Shown piece by piece: positions 12,484 to 25,600 of a stretch of DNA of 64,000 bases. Both the position numbers and the translations under genes were made by a program. The DNA lies in assembly GCF_011397635.1 (NCBI RefSeq), contig NC_064755.1:21187282-21251281 (forward strand), in the 5' to 3' direction. The notes under the pieces were generated by a model. It saw only the letters and a list, made by a program, of their open reading frames with translations. It was not told where the DNA came from and ran no database searches. Origin of the DNA: Epinephelus fuscoguttatus (lineage: Eukaryota > Chordata > Actinopteri > Perciformes > Serranidae). Every line of letters begins with the position of its first letter. The stretch's first letter is position 1.

Positions 12484-15400
12484 CTAGGTCAAGATGCGAG
12501 CCACCTGGGACTGAACCTCCCCGTCAGGGTGTGAAAGCAGCTGGACCAGTCTGCTGTGGAGCTGGGAAGACTCATCTAACATGACCCGGAAGAGACAATC
12601 CTGTTTCCGCCTCAGTTCATCAGCCACCTGGGCGGAAGGCCTCCAGGCCTTTAAGTTGCCCATGAATGTCAGCAGTCGCAGAAGCACCGCAGGGGCTGTC
12701 CGTGCGTCAAACAGCAGCACAACAGATGCTGGTGCCTATGGCAAAAAGCAGAAAAGACCATCATTAAAACTGGGATTTACAATGACATTTAGACCCCTGT
12801 CGCAACAGTTTGACCATGGCTATATAAAGAGAACTGAATACAGCAGTAAAGGCTCCCATTCATTCCAATGAAAGTTGCTCAGAGCTGTGAGATGCCAAAA
12901 AAAGCTTGATTTCTGCAGTATGAAATTACCCAGATCTTCCACATTGTGGGGCCAAGAGAGCACAAACACTAGTGACTTACAACGGCTGAACAGCAAACTT
13001 CTGCTGGCCAATAGCTAACCTCTGGTTTAGCCTCTGCTAATCTGAATGGGAATCAAAATTATTTAATTTTGCAACATATAGATTCTCAATATGTTATCGG
13101 ACCAAGTGGATCAAATCTCAATAGTGAGACAAGTAATTTTGCGAGGGTCGGAATGCTCAAAAATTATATCTACTGATTTACAGACGTCTCTTTCCCAATG
13201 TAAGTCAACTGGAAAAGTCTTTCTGGGTCCCATGGCATCATGTGACGGACCTGGACATTGTAATTTCACATTTGGCCACTATGAAAATTGGCTTTGAAGC
13301 CGGGCACTGTTCCTGGGGGCTTAAATTTGACAACTAAAATGTTTGAATTATGCTGCACTCAGGCCCACCGTCGGGGGGGGGGGGGGGGGTCAAAGGGTAC
13401 AGATGACCCCAGCCCAAGGCCAAGGCGGGGCCAATGAAAAGGTCTATAGTTGACCCTTAAATGGGATCAAGTTCAACAATTTACTTACTGACTTATATGC
13501 CAGACAATACAAGTGCATTTATGTATTTTTATCATTAAAACGCATTTTAACATGTCATCTGATACTCCCACCCCCACAGGTACCGTGAAATGGTGCGGTC
13601 CATCTGACATGGGGCAGGTGCAGACTTCAAATAAAAGGAGCAGAGAGGCGATGGCCAACTGCTGGCTGCCCTTCTAAATATTTTGATTAACACAACACCA
13701 TGCCAGCTAACTTTTACATTCCCTTTCTTCTTACCTGAGCTTGAACAATGTCATCCATCATATCTGGATTGGATGACAAATTCACAAGGACTTTCAAAGC
13801 TTGAACCTGAGACAGAAATAAATAGAAAACCTTAATTCATACATTCACAGCTCTACCAGGCTTATCTTTTTCCAAGAGCCACAAATTTTCAAATGTGAAG
13901 ATCAAGCAGGTGCAACCCAAAAAGATAATAACCTGTAATGTTTCATTGCTCACAACAAGTAGAGAGAGTAAAAGTGTAATTGAGTCCTTCAGCAAGTGTT
14001 GATGTTTGTCTGTGACTGAGAGGTTTGTCAGCAGCCTGAGAGCACCAAGTTGAAGCTCAGAGTTCACTGGTGATATCTCAATCAACTCCAGCACTTGTGG
14101 CACATAAACCTGTAAGACATGGACATGAATATATAACCAAAAAGACCTCATGGCAGCAACAGAATGCATGATATATTTGCTGTACAGTATCTGGCAACAT
14201 ACCTTTATTTGTTCCTGGTTTGGGATGTTCATACACAGATTATTTAAAGCATTCAGAGTCTGCACTCTGACCTCTGCCGCAGGATCAGAGAGGAAACCAG
14301 CTATGATGTGAATCCCATCAAATTCCCGTATTAGATTCTGGAGGATCAGACCAAAAAAAAAAAAAGAAAAGGAAAAAGAGATACGTAATTTCACAACAGA
14401 ACTTTGTGTGACATCACTGACAAAATGCAACAGTTACATACGTTTACAAGTGGATTATTAGGTTTTTTAAAATGTATACTTATAGTTTACCGCCTTCTAC
14501 CATTTCAGGAGTATTTCCAGGATCAGATCACTCCTTTCTAACAAATATCTGAGGGCTGTTATTGATGCATTCATAACCAGTCGATTAAATTATTGCAATT
14601 CCTTGCTCTCTCAGTACAAATCCTTCTCCTGCCTCCAACTCATCCAAAAAACTGCTGCCAGAATCTTGACTTGGATGAGAAAACATGACCACACCAATCA
14701 CACCAATCCTGACTTTGCTAAACTTCTTGCACCCTGAGATCCTCGGACGCATCTTTTCCTGCTGTTTCTAGGTCTAGATTAATTCACAAAAGTGATAGAG
14801 CCTTTGCAGTCAGAGCTGCCAACTCTGTCTCGTCTTATAAATCACTCTTGAAAACCCACTTGTTTAATTTAGCCTTTCAGTGATTTTATCTGCTTTACTA
14901 TTATGTGTTTTACTGTCTTACATGTATTCTGTTTTTATTGCCTTTATCTTGTTTTACTTGGTTTGTGTTTTATTCACTTTTGTAACTGTGTTTTGAAAGG
15001 AGCTATATAGTTTATTATTATAATTATAATTATAATTACAACAGTACCTGATTCACAGTAAAGGCAGCAGAATTTCCTAGTGTAAGTAGGATCCGACATT
15101 TGTCTGATGGATTACTGCTGGTCTGCAGACATGACAGCAGCATTTTCAAGTGCTGTGGATCCAGGTTGCCAGGGGACTGGTGGATGATGTCACCTATGGA
15201 TCAAAATAAACCATTTATCCAACATTTATTGAACAAGTGCACTGGAAGAAACTGACTAGCTGTAGTTATTGTTTACAGCCCCAAACTCCCCAGATTATTA
15301 TTATGTCAACGTCTTTCTGTCAAAGATGGGACCACATTTTGGGATTGACTGTGCGTGCTTTGCTGCTCATCTTCAGGTTTAGCCGTGTGATTGCTGTGAC

Positions 15401-15686
15401 AGCTTAATGAGCTCTGGTGGTTCTTACCTGATGCAACATCCACAGGTCGGGGACACACAACATCCAGTCCAGACACTCTGGCCAACAGGGTGCCCGGCTG
15501 TAGAGTAACTTCAGTGGGCTGGCTGCTCTTCACACCAGGACTCTCACTGCCAGCACTTTTCTTGTTTCTTTTGAAGCCTCCCCTGCTGAAGAGTTTGTAT
15601 AACCCGTAGGAAGCTCCAGCTCCGGCAACTATCCCAAGCAGCGCTTTCATGTTGCCGATCCTGGGAGTGATACTGCCGTCACCCAT
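12484..15686 (-). CDS. armc10: Armadillo repeat-containing protein 10
   Basis: Six coding exons: 15686-15428, 15193-15048, 14337-14203, 14109-13933, 13806-13735 and 12735-12484. Together they give 1,041 bases and 346 residues, close to the 343 of human ARMC10 (from memory). All junctions are GT-AG and in phase. Residues 13-35 (MKALLGIVAGAGASYGLYKL) form an N-terminal membrane anchor, followed by a basic RGGFKRNKK stretch. In ARMC10 such an anchor places the protein on mitochondria or ER. The remainder is armadillo-type helical repeat: ILLTLGNSAAFTVNQ, VQTLNALNNLCMNIPNQEQI, LGALRLLTNLSVTDKHQHLL and ALKVLVNLSSNPDMMDDIV. The LNALNN, LLTN-(S/M)TVT-HQH-L and final LLR-LTF segments track the human protein. 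The gene is divergent from fbxl13, about 1.0 kb away. Intron 2 carries a LINE tail. Confidence 0.94.
13373..13389 (+). repeat. Run of 17 G
   Basis: An uninterrupted G tract in the last intron of armc10 (between exons at 13735 and 12735). On the armc10 sense strand it is a C run. It is a simple homopolymer, so its exact length in the assembly is uncertain. Confidence 0.9.
14500..15035 (+). pseudogene. LINE (L2/CR1-like) 3' fragment with microsatellite tail, in armc10 intron 2
   Basis: Plus-strand translation in shifting frames gives HAFITSRLDYCNSL, then LQLIQKTAARILTW, then DRAFAVRAAN and SLLKTHLFNLAF. These are the well-known C-terminal motifs of fish L2/CR1-type LINE reverse transcriptases. 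The piece between (the LHWLPV region) is deleted. The copy ends in a TTATTATAATTATAAT-type short repeat (15011-15040), the usual 3' end of such elements. It is antisense to armc10 and lies immediately 3' of exon 2 in gene orientation. Confidence 0.8.
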
Positions 15687-16719
15687 GCTGCTGCTTCGTC
15701 TTTAGCTAAACCCTGTTAGCTTAGCTAACGTTAAGCTACAGATGCTCTGAAACGTCGGGGGTCTAATCTGTTGACTCACCGGCTAACTAAACCGGCTACT
15801 TGGTTAGCTAGCGTCGACGACAACCCATCGAAACCACTACAAAACCCACCCACACTGATGCTGGCAGACACATTGTTCTGGCAACTGGAGAAGTTTGCTG
15901 ACAAGCCACAGTTGTCAACAATGTCCTGGTCCGTTGTTGTGGGCAGCTGGTGTTGCCAGATTGGTCTGACGAAAAGAAGCCCAATCAGAGTTTAGTCCAC
16001 GCCCAGCGGTCCTATCACCTCCGGTCCTCTGGTTTTATCACTATCATTCACGATATCGTCAAGAAAACTCAAAACCACGGTTACATTAATGATAGCGTTA
16101 TTTATAATGGAAGTAAGAAATAACATACACGTATTTTGGATTATGGTGCAATAAAACGGGTACCACTTGTCTTCACAGTACTTTCATCGTGTAGTTTTGA
16201 CGGCATAATAATTAGAATAAGATTAAAGTATTGATTTAGTTGTAATAAGCACGCCAAGAGGTACAAAAATCTCCCCAAATTATCATAACTCACCCCAAGC
16301 AATTTTTTATCCGCCCCTTTACTCTAAAGTAGCCCAACTGCCCAATCTGGCAACACAGTAAAACTTAGTGGCCGACCAAAATCTTTCGCTGGGTGATTGG
16401 CAAAGAGTTTCTAGCTTCAAGCTCTCATTTTTCAATATATATTTTTGAAACTGATTTATAAAGCATTAACATGTAACTTGTTAATTGAAAAATCATCTGC
16501 GTCCGTTGATAATCTACATTATGTTACAGTTCACTCTTGTTGCAGCGCTTTAGTCGTCCAACACTTAGCCAACGTTAGTTAAGTTTTACCTGCTGCGTTA
16601 CCTGGCAACGTTGAATATCCAAATGGAGATGATGGAGACAAAGTGCCAGGCAAGATCTGCTAAACACTTAGGGAACTAACTAATTAGTAAGATACACAAT
16701 AACTATTCGACTTCGCAGA
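15687..16719. promoter_or_regulatory. Bidirectional intergenic region between armc10 and fbxl13
   Basis: Armc10 starts at 15686 on the minus strand and fbxl13 at 16720 on the plus strand, so both promoters must lie here or overlap it. The segment next to armc10 is richer in C and G than the middle. No TATA box at a convincing distance was seen on either side. A shared promoter is an inference from geometry only. Confidence 0.5.
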
Positions 16720-19700
16720 ATGTGTCAAAGAGAAATGATGGCTTTAGCAAACGCAAAGATTGCTCTTAAAGAGTGCGAACTGAAACACTGCCTGCCACAA
16801 ATATATAAGGTAAGTTACGTTGCTTAGAAACGTAAGTTAGTTAAGCTAGCAACATGTAACGTTAACGTTAAGTTGAGAACATGAGCTCAGTTCTTCAGCG
16901 TTGAATACACATTCAGTCCACTTTGACTTCTGCCTATTTATTTGACCATTATAACCACTTTGTATTTTTCATGTGTGAAAAATCATTCCTTCCTTTGTTT
17001 TACCTTCTTTGACATTAGGCCGTATTGGCAGCTTCATGCCTGTCGTGTCCCAGTGACCCAATACAGTTTCTGAAAAACACCCTTACAGCCTTCCAGGGAC
17101 ATGATAATCTTCAGGATGTTGACTGGTAGGTAAACCCCCTTACTTGTGACTTTCCTTAAGACGGACACTTGGTGGCTCACTTGCTCAAGTTTTCCTTTAC
17201 TGCTTGGAGTGAAAGTCATTGTAGTCTACCAGATGTGGAGGAGTGAAGATTTAAAGTACATGGCAGAGAAAATCTTGTTCTTCCACTTCTCTGATCCCAA
17301 AATGTCACTGAGAGGAAAAGCGTATATCAAACAAACTAAACCGAAAGTAGTATTTCTATCACATTGAGTTTCCAGTTGGATCATGTTCTCCTCTGGTTAC
17401 CTTACTCACCAGTGTCCATTTGCTCCCATTAACAGAGCCCCTTTAAGTACCCATTAGCAACAATAAGGTACTCTATATGGATGTGCATAGATTTTCTAAA
17501 CCTTTTACCATTATATTTATGCTTAAAGTGACTTTAAAAATGAACACTCCGGGGGATCCTATGCACCAGTGTCCTCAGCATGTACAGTAAGAGCACTTAC
17601 AATTACAGCCCTAGTTCATTTTGTGGGACATTTCTGGTGGGGAATAATATATTGTCTTTGTCAGCTTAGGTTTTGTTTGGAACATAATTTTTCAAATTTT
17701 GCATTTCAAAGTGTTTAATCTTTAATATCCCTTATTAGACAAGCTTCTTCCACTAGCAACTAATACTCCATCACTATGATACATTACCATTTTTAACAGT
17801 TAAGTAGTGTGATGACATTTAAATGTGTTTGTGTCAGCTAAATCACTTAAAACTTCAAATTTGCCCTTGACATTATTTGTTTTGATGTCAAGTTATTCTT
17901 TTTTGAGGCGCAAGTTTCTTGCTGATGCACAGCAGCAACCTGCAACCACCTCTCTGACACGTAGGACAGCGGACAGAGTTCATCTGGACCTAGACGACAC
18001 TGTCTATACGAATCCAGATGACACCATGGTACAGTATGGTTTGGTAGTGTACATTGCCATTAAAAACAGGTTGAGTCCCAGATTTCTCAGACTCAAATGA
18101 AACTGATGAGTGCTTTTTTAGTTGCTGTTCTATATTCCTTTCTAGACATCCTTTTGTCTGTTCGAGAAGGCCTACTGCTGTTACAGGAAAAATTTAACAA
18201 GCTCTTGCTTCAGGTAGGCTGACAGTATCACAGTCAAGATCAACACACAAGGGTTTTATTAATTGATCAAGGATAATTAGAGGGAAAAGAAAGACCGGGA
18301 CCATTAGACATAAGCTCCATCACCATTCAGGTAGCCTTTTTCACGTCTTGTCTGACTGAAGTGCCTCCTAAAAGCACAAAGTGCACTAAGGGAGTTTTAG
18401 CTAAATGAGATGAGACCATTTTTCTTAACTATCACCCTACATAGAGATCTGAGAGATATCAAAGTGGGATGCAGGAGCATTTGCTGCTCAAATAGTCATT
18501 TGCGACTGAAAATAAAGATCATCAGCCTAATAACACTGAAATTGTCGATTAGCTTAATCCATGTGACACAAATAAGACAAGGGGGTAAACGACTTTAATA
18601 GTAGTTGGAGTGGAATTGTGTAACTGCAGAGGCTTCAGTTGAAGATGGCACTAGATCCTAATGGAAACAGAAGAAATGAAAGGATTTTAACTTCAGTTTT
18701 CAGTTGTGGGAGCATTAACCAGTCACAATACGAACACTTACCCATATTTACAAAAGGACTTGCTGTCAGCGATTTCACCTACATTTCAAGTAGCAAAGAA
18801 AACAGCAAGCATTAGTTCTACTGTAAGTTTTTTACTGGAACATCTGGCCAGTGTCATCTTTGAATTGTTTTATTCAAGATCCTGCTGACACAAATGAAGG
18901 ACAAATTAAGAACTGCCTGAGAAAGTTTGAGAAATGTTTGTCATAATTATACCAATTGATCATGAGCACAACAGTTAAATTCACAAGCAAAATAAGTTTT
19001 TACCTACCGTTTCCTCTTTCACTTTCTGATCCTCCTTTACTGTTCATAAAATCCTTTTACATTGCGGGATACAGTGTTCTTGTATCCATCCAGCTGATAT
19101 GGTGCATAATGGTTATTTGATAGAGATACTTTGCTCCTCATGAAGCCGTTTCTGGACTGCACAATGTATGCAGGTGGAGGTGACATGTTGGGGCCTGTTT
19201 GAGGAGGAAGCCTCTTTGTGTTGCCACTATTCCTCCAGAAGACACCACTTAAAGTAGAAGCAGAAACCTTGGATGCAGACAGCGGTTTACTCACATAGCC
19301 GCCATTTAGAAAAATGCCTCGTCTTCGTGGGGTAAGAAATGAGCCCAGGGGGTTTCTGGCGCCACGTATATCAGATATTATATTCTTGATTCCAAACTTC
19401 CTGGACATGATTTCATTGCCAGCTAACCTTGAAAAGGCTCTGTCTGATGCTGAGGTTGGAGCCGAGTTAGTTATAGTGTTGAAAATTGCATCACCGACCT
19501 GAGATGGGATCTCACTCTGGGTTAAACCTGAGCCACTAGAAACGGGAATAAATGTATTGTGAGCCATTTGTTTTGCTCCCTGTGTGGAAGAGACTAGATT
19601 CTGCTTCTCATCTTTTGTATGGGTATTTAGCGTGAATGGGCGACTAACACTGACTGTCTGGTCTCTGAGATAGCTGTTGTGTCCGCTCGAGCCTTGAAGA

Positions 19701-22577
19701 GAGCTGGGGGGCTTCACAGGGTGAAATCTGACTGGCTTTTTCCTGTTGAACACTTGGTCCTGAGCATCATGTGGGCTACTTGTTTGAACTCCCACATGAC
19801 CACTGCTACTCTGTGATGAAGGATCATCAGAGCTTGAAGAAACAGAACCAGTAAATGCAGGCAGGTGGGCGGTGGGAGTGTAGTTTTTATCCTTTGGTTT
19901 CTTGCCAACAGTGGGTTGATATGCCTGAAATGAAAAGGCTGGTCTATCCCTATGTTTTGGTTGATATTCTGGGATGTAGTGTTGACGTCTTGGTGCACTG
20001 ACATATACACTGTTGCCATAGGAAGATGGAGGCATTGGTGCAGACAGGACACTGCCTTGCTCTTCATTTTGGAAATCTTTCCCAAGCTCAGAGCCACCAG
20101 ATGGTTTCTGATACCCTGTTGAAGAGTCTTCACTGTGAGATGTATATTCTGGTTGTTGGATATTCTTCTCAGTGGTTAGGGGAGTTATGTTGAAATCTTG
20201 AGAGGGACTGTTTGGAGGGTTGACAGGGAATGCAGTCACATGGCTACTGAAAGACAAATCTTCCCCAAAGAATGAGCCAGAGGGGCTTTGTTCAGGGAGC
20301 ATGTAACTTGTTGACTGGAAATCTTCATTTCGCACATGAGGAGCACTTGTGAAAACATCAGGGTTTTCCCCAGAAGTGCCAGCAGCGTCAAAACTTCCAT
20401 AATTACTCAAAACATGCTCTGTGGCTGCTAAATGATGGTGTGGGTAGAGAGCAGAGCCCAGGCCCGAGTCCTGGTTGTCATAAACACTGGTAGAAATGAG
20501 ACTTTCAGTGGAGTAGACAGGATCAGGGACAGAGAGGCTTTCACTTGGAATTTGGTAGTTGGCTTCTTGTTCACTTTGTTCAAACGCTGCATTCATAGGT
20601 TCACTCCAGAATTCATTTTCTCGTGCGTCATCATAGGCAGTGCCTTCTTTTGCAGAATTAGACCTATAGCTTGTGTCAGGCTCTTTCTCGGTATTTTCAG
20701 CATTAGAAGCAATCTCGTTTTCCATCATTTGCCGTGCGGTTTGAAAGTGACTGCTCATGTCACTTCCTGGTCGTAAGAAGGAGCTTTTCATTGTTTCTAC
20801 AAACCGTTTGAACTCTCTGATTGTTGGGAAACTGATTCCCTCCGCGGTTGTCTCTTGTGTGTGCTCCTTCACTAGAAGGCTGAAGGGGTTTTGATAACCA
20901 GAACTTTCATGCTCATATTTCTGCACGGAGGGATTGGACGGGACATCATGTTCTGAGTCTTGTCTGCTTTGCTCCATCTCTTCACTGAGGCTACTAACAG
21001 AGCCAGCATCCGCATTGTTTTCATGATAGACTGGTTCTCTCTGGAGGGAAACAAAGCTTTGGTCTCTCATAGCTTGGATCTCATCCTTTGGACTAAAGGA
21101 GTCTTGGTTTGTGTTTAAAGATGCTCCAGAATGAAACTGGTTTGATGCTTGGGGACCAAGTACGCCTGCATGGCTAGTGAATGCATCATCATGGAGAGAG
21201 TAGCCATGCACACGATTGTAACCTATATAATAAACAGGAAAAAATAAACATTAAAGCTGTAGTTGGTAACTTCACATTTGCTGAAACTGTCACTGTATTC
21301 ACACAGCACTAAATGCGAGATAATCTTTGTAGAGCTTCTAATGACATGTGAATGAAAACAACTAATCAGGGCCAAGGACTAACAAAGCTTTAGTCATGTC
21401 AATCACTGCTTGGGAACTTCGGTCCAACTGTCAAACTGGGCAGCACAGATCAAATATGAGTCAAGATTATGTTACTGCATTGACGGTTTCTTGCTTAAAG
21501 TGTTTTCAGACACATACTGTGGTCTACCGTTTAGCTGTAAAATGAGAAAGCTTGTGAGCCAGCCGTCATGATGGATACAGTCGAACAAAAGCACCAAGCA
21601 CAGCCCACTGCCCTCTTGTCTGAGCAACTCTCTCATTTTACAGCAACTAAAATGTTTCTGAAAACATTTGAAACAAAAAATAACAAATACAGTAGCAGAA
21701 TCTTGATTCATACTTGGTCAGCGCTGCCCAGTTTGACAGTTTGTCTGCAGTTCACGAGCCATGGTTGACAGCTACGTCAGAGACTCCTCAGCTCCGATTG
21801 GTTGTTTTAGGTGCACTGCAGTAGATTCTAGCGAATGCCATCAGAAGAGGAGGAGGGACATGATTGTTTTTCACAGATTATCAGTCACACTAGGTTCTGT
21901 GTGACTATAGTGACAGTTTCAGCAAATATGACGACAATTTCCATAAAAAGGTATCAACTGTGGCTTTAACATTACATTTAATTCATATTTTCATAGTAAC
22001 ATAGTCAGGAGTAATACAGAAATTATATTCTTACCGTTTTGAGGAAGAAAACAAATGAAGCCCCATGACAGCAGAGTGCAAAGCCAAGAAACCCTGAAAA
22101 ACAATTAAGTTAGAAAGAAAAAAAGTAACACAAAAAAGTAACCAAAATTAGCCACAAACACACTTGAAATTTTTTGGTTTACCCAAATGGAAGAGCCATG
22201 GCGAGTGAGTTCAACCACAGCGTCCACATGCAGCAGCGACAGCAGCAGACTGTTGATTAAAATTACCAGGCCAGATAACAATCAATCATGCTCCATCCTC
22301 TCTTTCTCCTTAAAGTTTGAGAAGCAAGGGATAATAGGGGGTGGGCAGGGAAGGGTACTGAACCTTTTCAGATTAGGCTTACACTGATTGTAATTAGGTG
22401 ATTGTAGACAGCTGGTGCTGTGTGGAAAATCAGCCAAATTAGACAAGCACAGGTGGGCTGCATGGTGATGGCTCAGATATCACTAAAAAGCAATGCAGAA
22501 TTTCCTCTGGAAGAGTATAGCTTTAAAACATCTGCTGCCTTCCTCTTCATGTCCCTTTGTGAAGCCACATGTCTTGA

Positions 22578-22626
<49 letters not shown>

Positions 22627-25600
22627 ACACAGCTGATAAGGGGACACATTCAAATAACCTTTCACACAAAAAGTTAAAGCCTCTGAAATAAGAGATAATG
22701 TAGCTCAAAGCTGAAATTTGATCCATGTGAATGAAAGTTCTGAATGTTTTCTCTGGGTCATTGTCAACAAGTTGCTGAGTTCATGAGGATATTCTGTTTC
22801 ACAGATTACCTTTCACCTGTCTGTTAGCAGTGCAGACTTCACCATTACTGACCTTTTGTCCAGTCAGTCACTCTGTCCTGTCTGAATGTCAAAACCAGCT
22901 TCAGTTCAGATCTTCATTAGAAAAAACTTACTGAGATGAAATTATAATATTCACTGTTACTGACTCCTGTCCTGTTGAGTTAATGCAGCTTTCAGACACT
23001 CTGTCTGCGCACCTTTCCACTGAATTAATGATGAGCTGTGTTTGCTGTTGGGGACAGGAAGTGGAAGAGGTTCACCATACAGAGTAAGAGAGATGCCACA
23101 GAGCTGTTGGTGAAGATGAACATGGCAAAGAAGCACTATGACAGGAAATGCCAGCAGGTTGCATTCACCAAATGGACAAAGCGTGTAGAATTACACAAGA
23201 AGAAAAAGGCTGGTGAGTCGTTAATTAAATATTTCTGAATCTGATCACGAGGAGTTTTGACTGTTTTGGCCAGCTGTGACTCTCTTGTACATAGCCAGAG
23301 AAAACATGCTGTGTGGTGAAGAAATGTGTCCAAAGTCAAAGTCTTTCCTGACAGTCTGCCCCACTGTATACACCCACTGGTGTGACTCATTTTGTCCTCT
23401 GCACTTTTCACTCTGAGACCTGACTCTACTTAAATGAGCTAAATTTGTCTTGAGATCCAGCACAGTCCAACTTAGTGATCGTAATATTATTGCCATAATT
23501 TAGCCCACATGTTGTCCTCGTCTAAGAAAGTTTCTCGAAAGTGATCCACATTTGAAAGAAGATTTACATTTCATTTCAACTTAGTTGCCATGGAGAAACT
23601 TGAGAGACTTGTGAATGCTGGTCGCCTCAAGCGCATCATAGCTGCATGGCGTAATGTTGTGAAGGACTCAAAGAGGACAAAAGAGTACTTTAAGGTAACA
23701 TTTATTTAGGCTTTAAGTGTAATGAATAATGAATTGTAGCTAGTTTCTTCATTTCTTGATCTTGTGATTGTGTGAGTTTCGCAGAGGTTGGAAATGGAGC
23801 TCGGCAACAAAGTCCAAAATATCAGGGAAGGATGTGACGGCCTCTCTGTGCTCCCCAACAACCTCTCACTAAAGGTAGTTCCTCTTAAACGACACTGCAC
23901 TCATGTGTCACTCATTCCTACGACACACTAGAAGACCTCGAAAAGACTTTCAAAGTCTGACACCCTCTCATGTCTAAAGACAATCTGAGATTTTAGTGGC
24001 ATATTATATCATTTTGCAAAGAATAGAGGGCCCCTATTTGCAGGGACTACAACTAGATTCCTTTTGAGATGATTTCCCATCTTGCTCTTAGTGGAGAAGA
24101 TTACGCCAAACTTCCTTTAAGAAATATGAAATATTAACAATTCCTTACGTGGCTGCAAAAACACATAACTTTAGAAGTATTAAAAGGGTCATGTGTCGAC
24201 AATATTCTTGTCAATTCTGCGTCAATATGATACATTAAACTGTATTTGCGCACAAACTTTACATTTTTGATTTTGTCGCCTCAACTTGCTACCAGCCTCT
24301 GTTGGTTAGCTGCACTATTTTAGTGGGAGGAAACCATGACAATAAGAGGCAAAGCATTCCAAATTTTTAGATTCTCACTAAAATAAGTGCTGCTTGGTGG
24401 ATCAGATGCATGCCCAATTAAACACCGACTGTTGTTCACCTCACAACTCCACCAGTTTCCCCTCCTTTTCCACAATCCAAGAAAACAGAAACTTGGTCAC
24501 ATTCTTGAGGCTTGCCGGAGTTCCCACCATGTTTATGGTCTGCCCGGTTTGCTGCTTTATGGTTGGTGCTGGAGAGATTGCAGTTGCACTTGCACTTCAG
24601 TATTTGCATGAGCCAAGACTAAAAACGTATATGTTAACATGTTGGATTTTATCGGAATGTTGAGACCAAACGATAAAGATCTTAGGAGCATGCCAAATGA
24701 GGTACAACTCTCATGATTTTATTCTGGCATAGCGTGATGCAGGAATGAGTCCTAAAACCTGGAAATGATTTTGCATTTTATTGTTCCCGGTTTCCTCATG
24801 TTAAAGTCAGTGTTTTTTTTGTTTGTTTTTTTCAGTAAATTTTTGTTAAGAAACCTAAAAATAACATCTGTGATTAACACAAGCTTAAGAAACTTTATTG
24901 TTTTGTTCTCCAACATAAAATACTAAAATATGAAGCTTTTAGGTGTCTTGAAAAAGGCAGTTGCTAACAAGTGGCTAAAGGAGGTTACAGCATGTCATCA
25001 CGGCGAGCAAAGGTTTACAGTCTTGTTATGGTGGCGACGTTAAGTGATGCAACTGTAGTGTACTTTGTCATTAGCCTAATGTTCGCTTTTTACTACTGGT
25101 GAGTGCATTTAGGCTTCAAAAATCATAAAAGTGGTCTAGAAAATCACACTTCGAAGAACAAGATAGGTGTGTGCTCGAGGACCGTCTTTATCATGTGATA
25201 CTCAAGAAAACACGCAGGTGCTCTTGAAGAAAGATCCATTTTAAATAAGTTAAAAAGCCTTTATTTCAAAACAAGACTGCTTACATGAAAACACCGACCG
25301 GTTTCAACCCTGACGAACACCTTAGGGTCTGAAGTTCATTTTTTCTTCCCATCATAAAAGTTGTGTTCATTTGTAAGGATTATCTTGCTCAACAAAATGT
25401 TTCTTTGCCATGGAGCTTATTTTCCGCAGTGATCCAAAATCAAATGGAAAAATCCAACTGGCTTAATGTCAAGGGTACCAGGGCGAAGCTAACTTCCACA
25501 TTGGCCTACAAACAACATAATTCCTGCAGCACTCTATTTGTCTGACAGTGAAATCTTTGAAAAAGACCTTTGGTGTACGGCTGGCTTCAGCCACACAAAG

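Larger units (their letters stand above)
18214..23057 (+). other. fbxl13 intron 4 (4.8 kb), hosting an antisense gene
   Basis: Between donor 18214 and acceptor 23057 lies the complete orphan gene on the opposite strand (19037-22199) and the palindromic MITE at 21251-21969. A TA/TG microsatellite sits at 22577-22620. Nothing on the plus strand looks like a missing fbxl13 exon, since exons 4 and 5 join in phase. Confidence 0.75.

Noticed and set aside
18146-18213. Considered whether the fourth fbxl13 exon is an artefact
   Set aside because: Kept in the model: both splice sites are present and it is the only piece that links exon 3 (phase 0 end) to exon 5 (phase 2 start). It remains one of the less certain exons.
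19314-20776. Plus-strand frames within the orphan gene's large exon
   Set aside because: They are short, lack start context, and overlap a 725-codon minus-strand frame that has proper splice phases and a signal peptide.
19037-22199. SCPP (secretory calcium-binding phosphoprotein) identity for the orphan gene
   Set aside because: SCPP genes have a separate signal exon followed by phase-0 introns. Here the introns are in phases 2 and 1 and nearly all the protein is in one exon. The composition alone is not enough.
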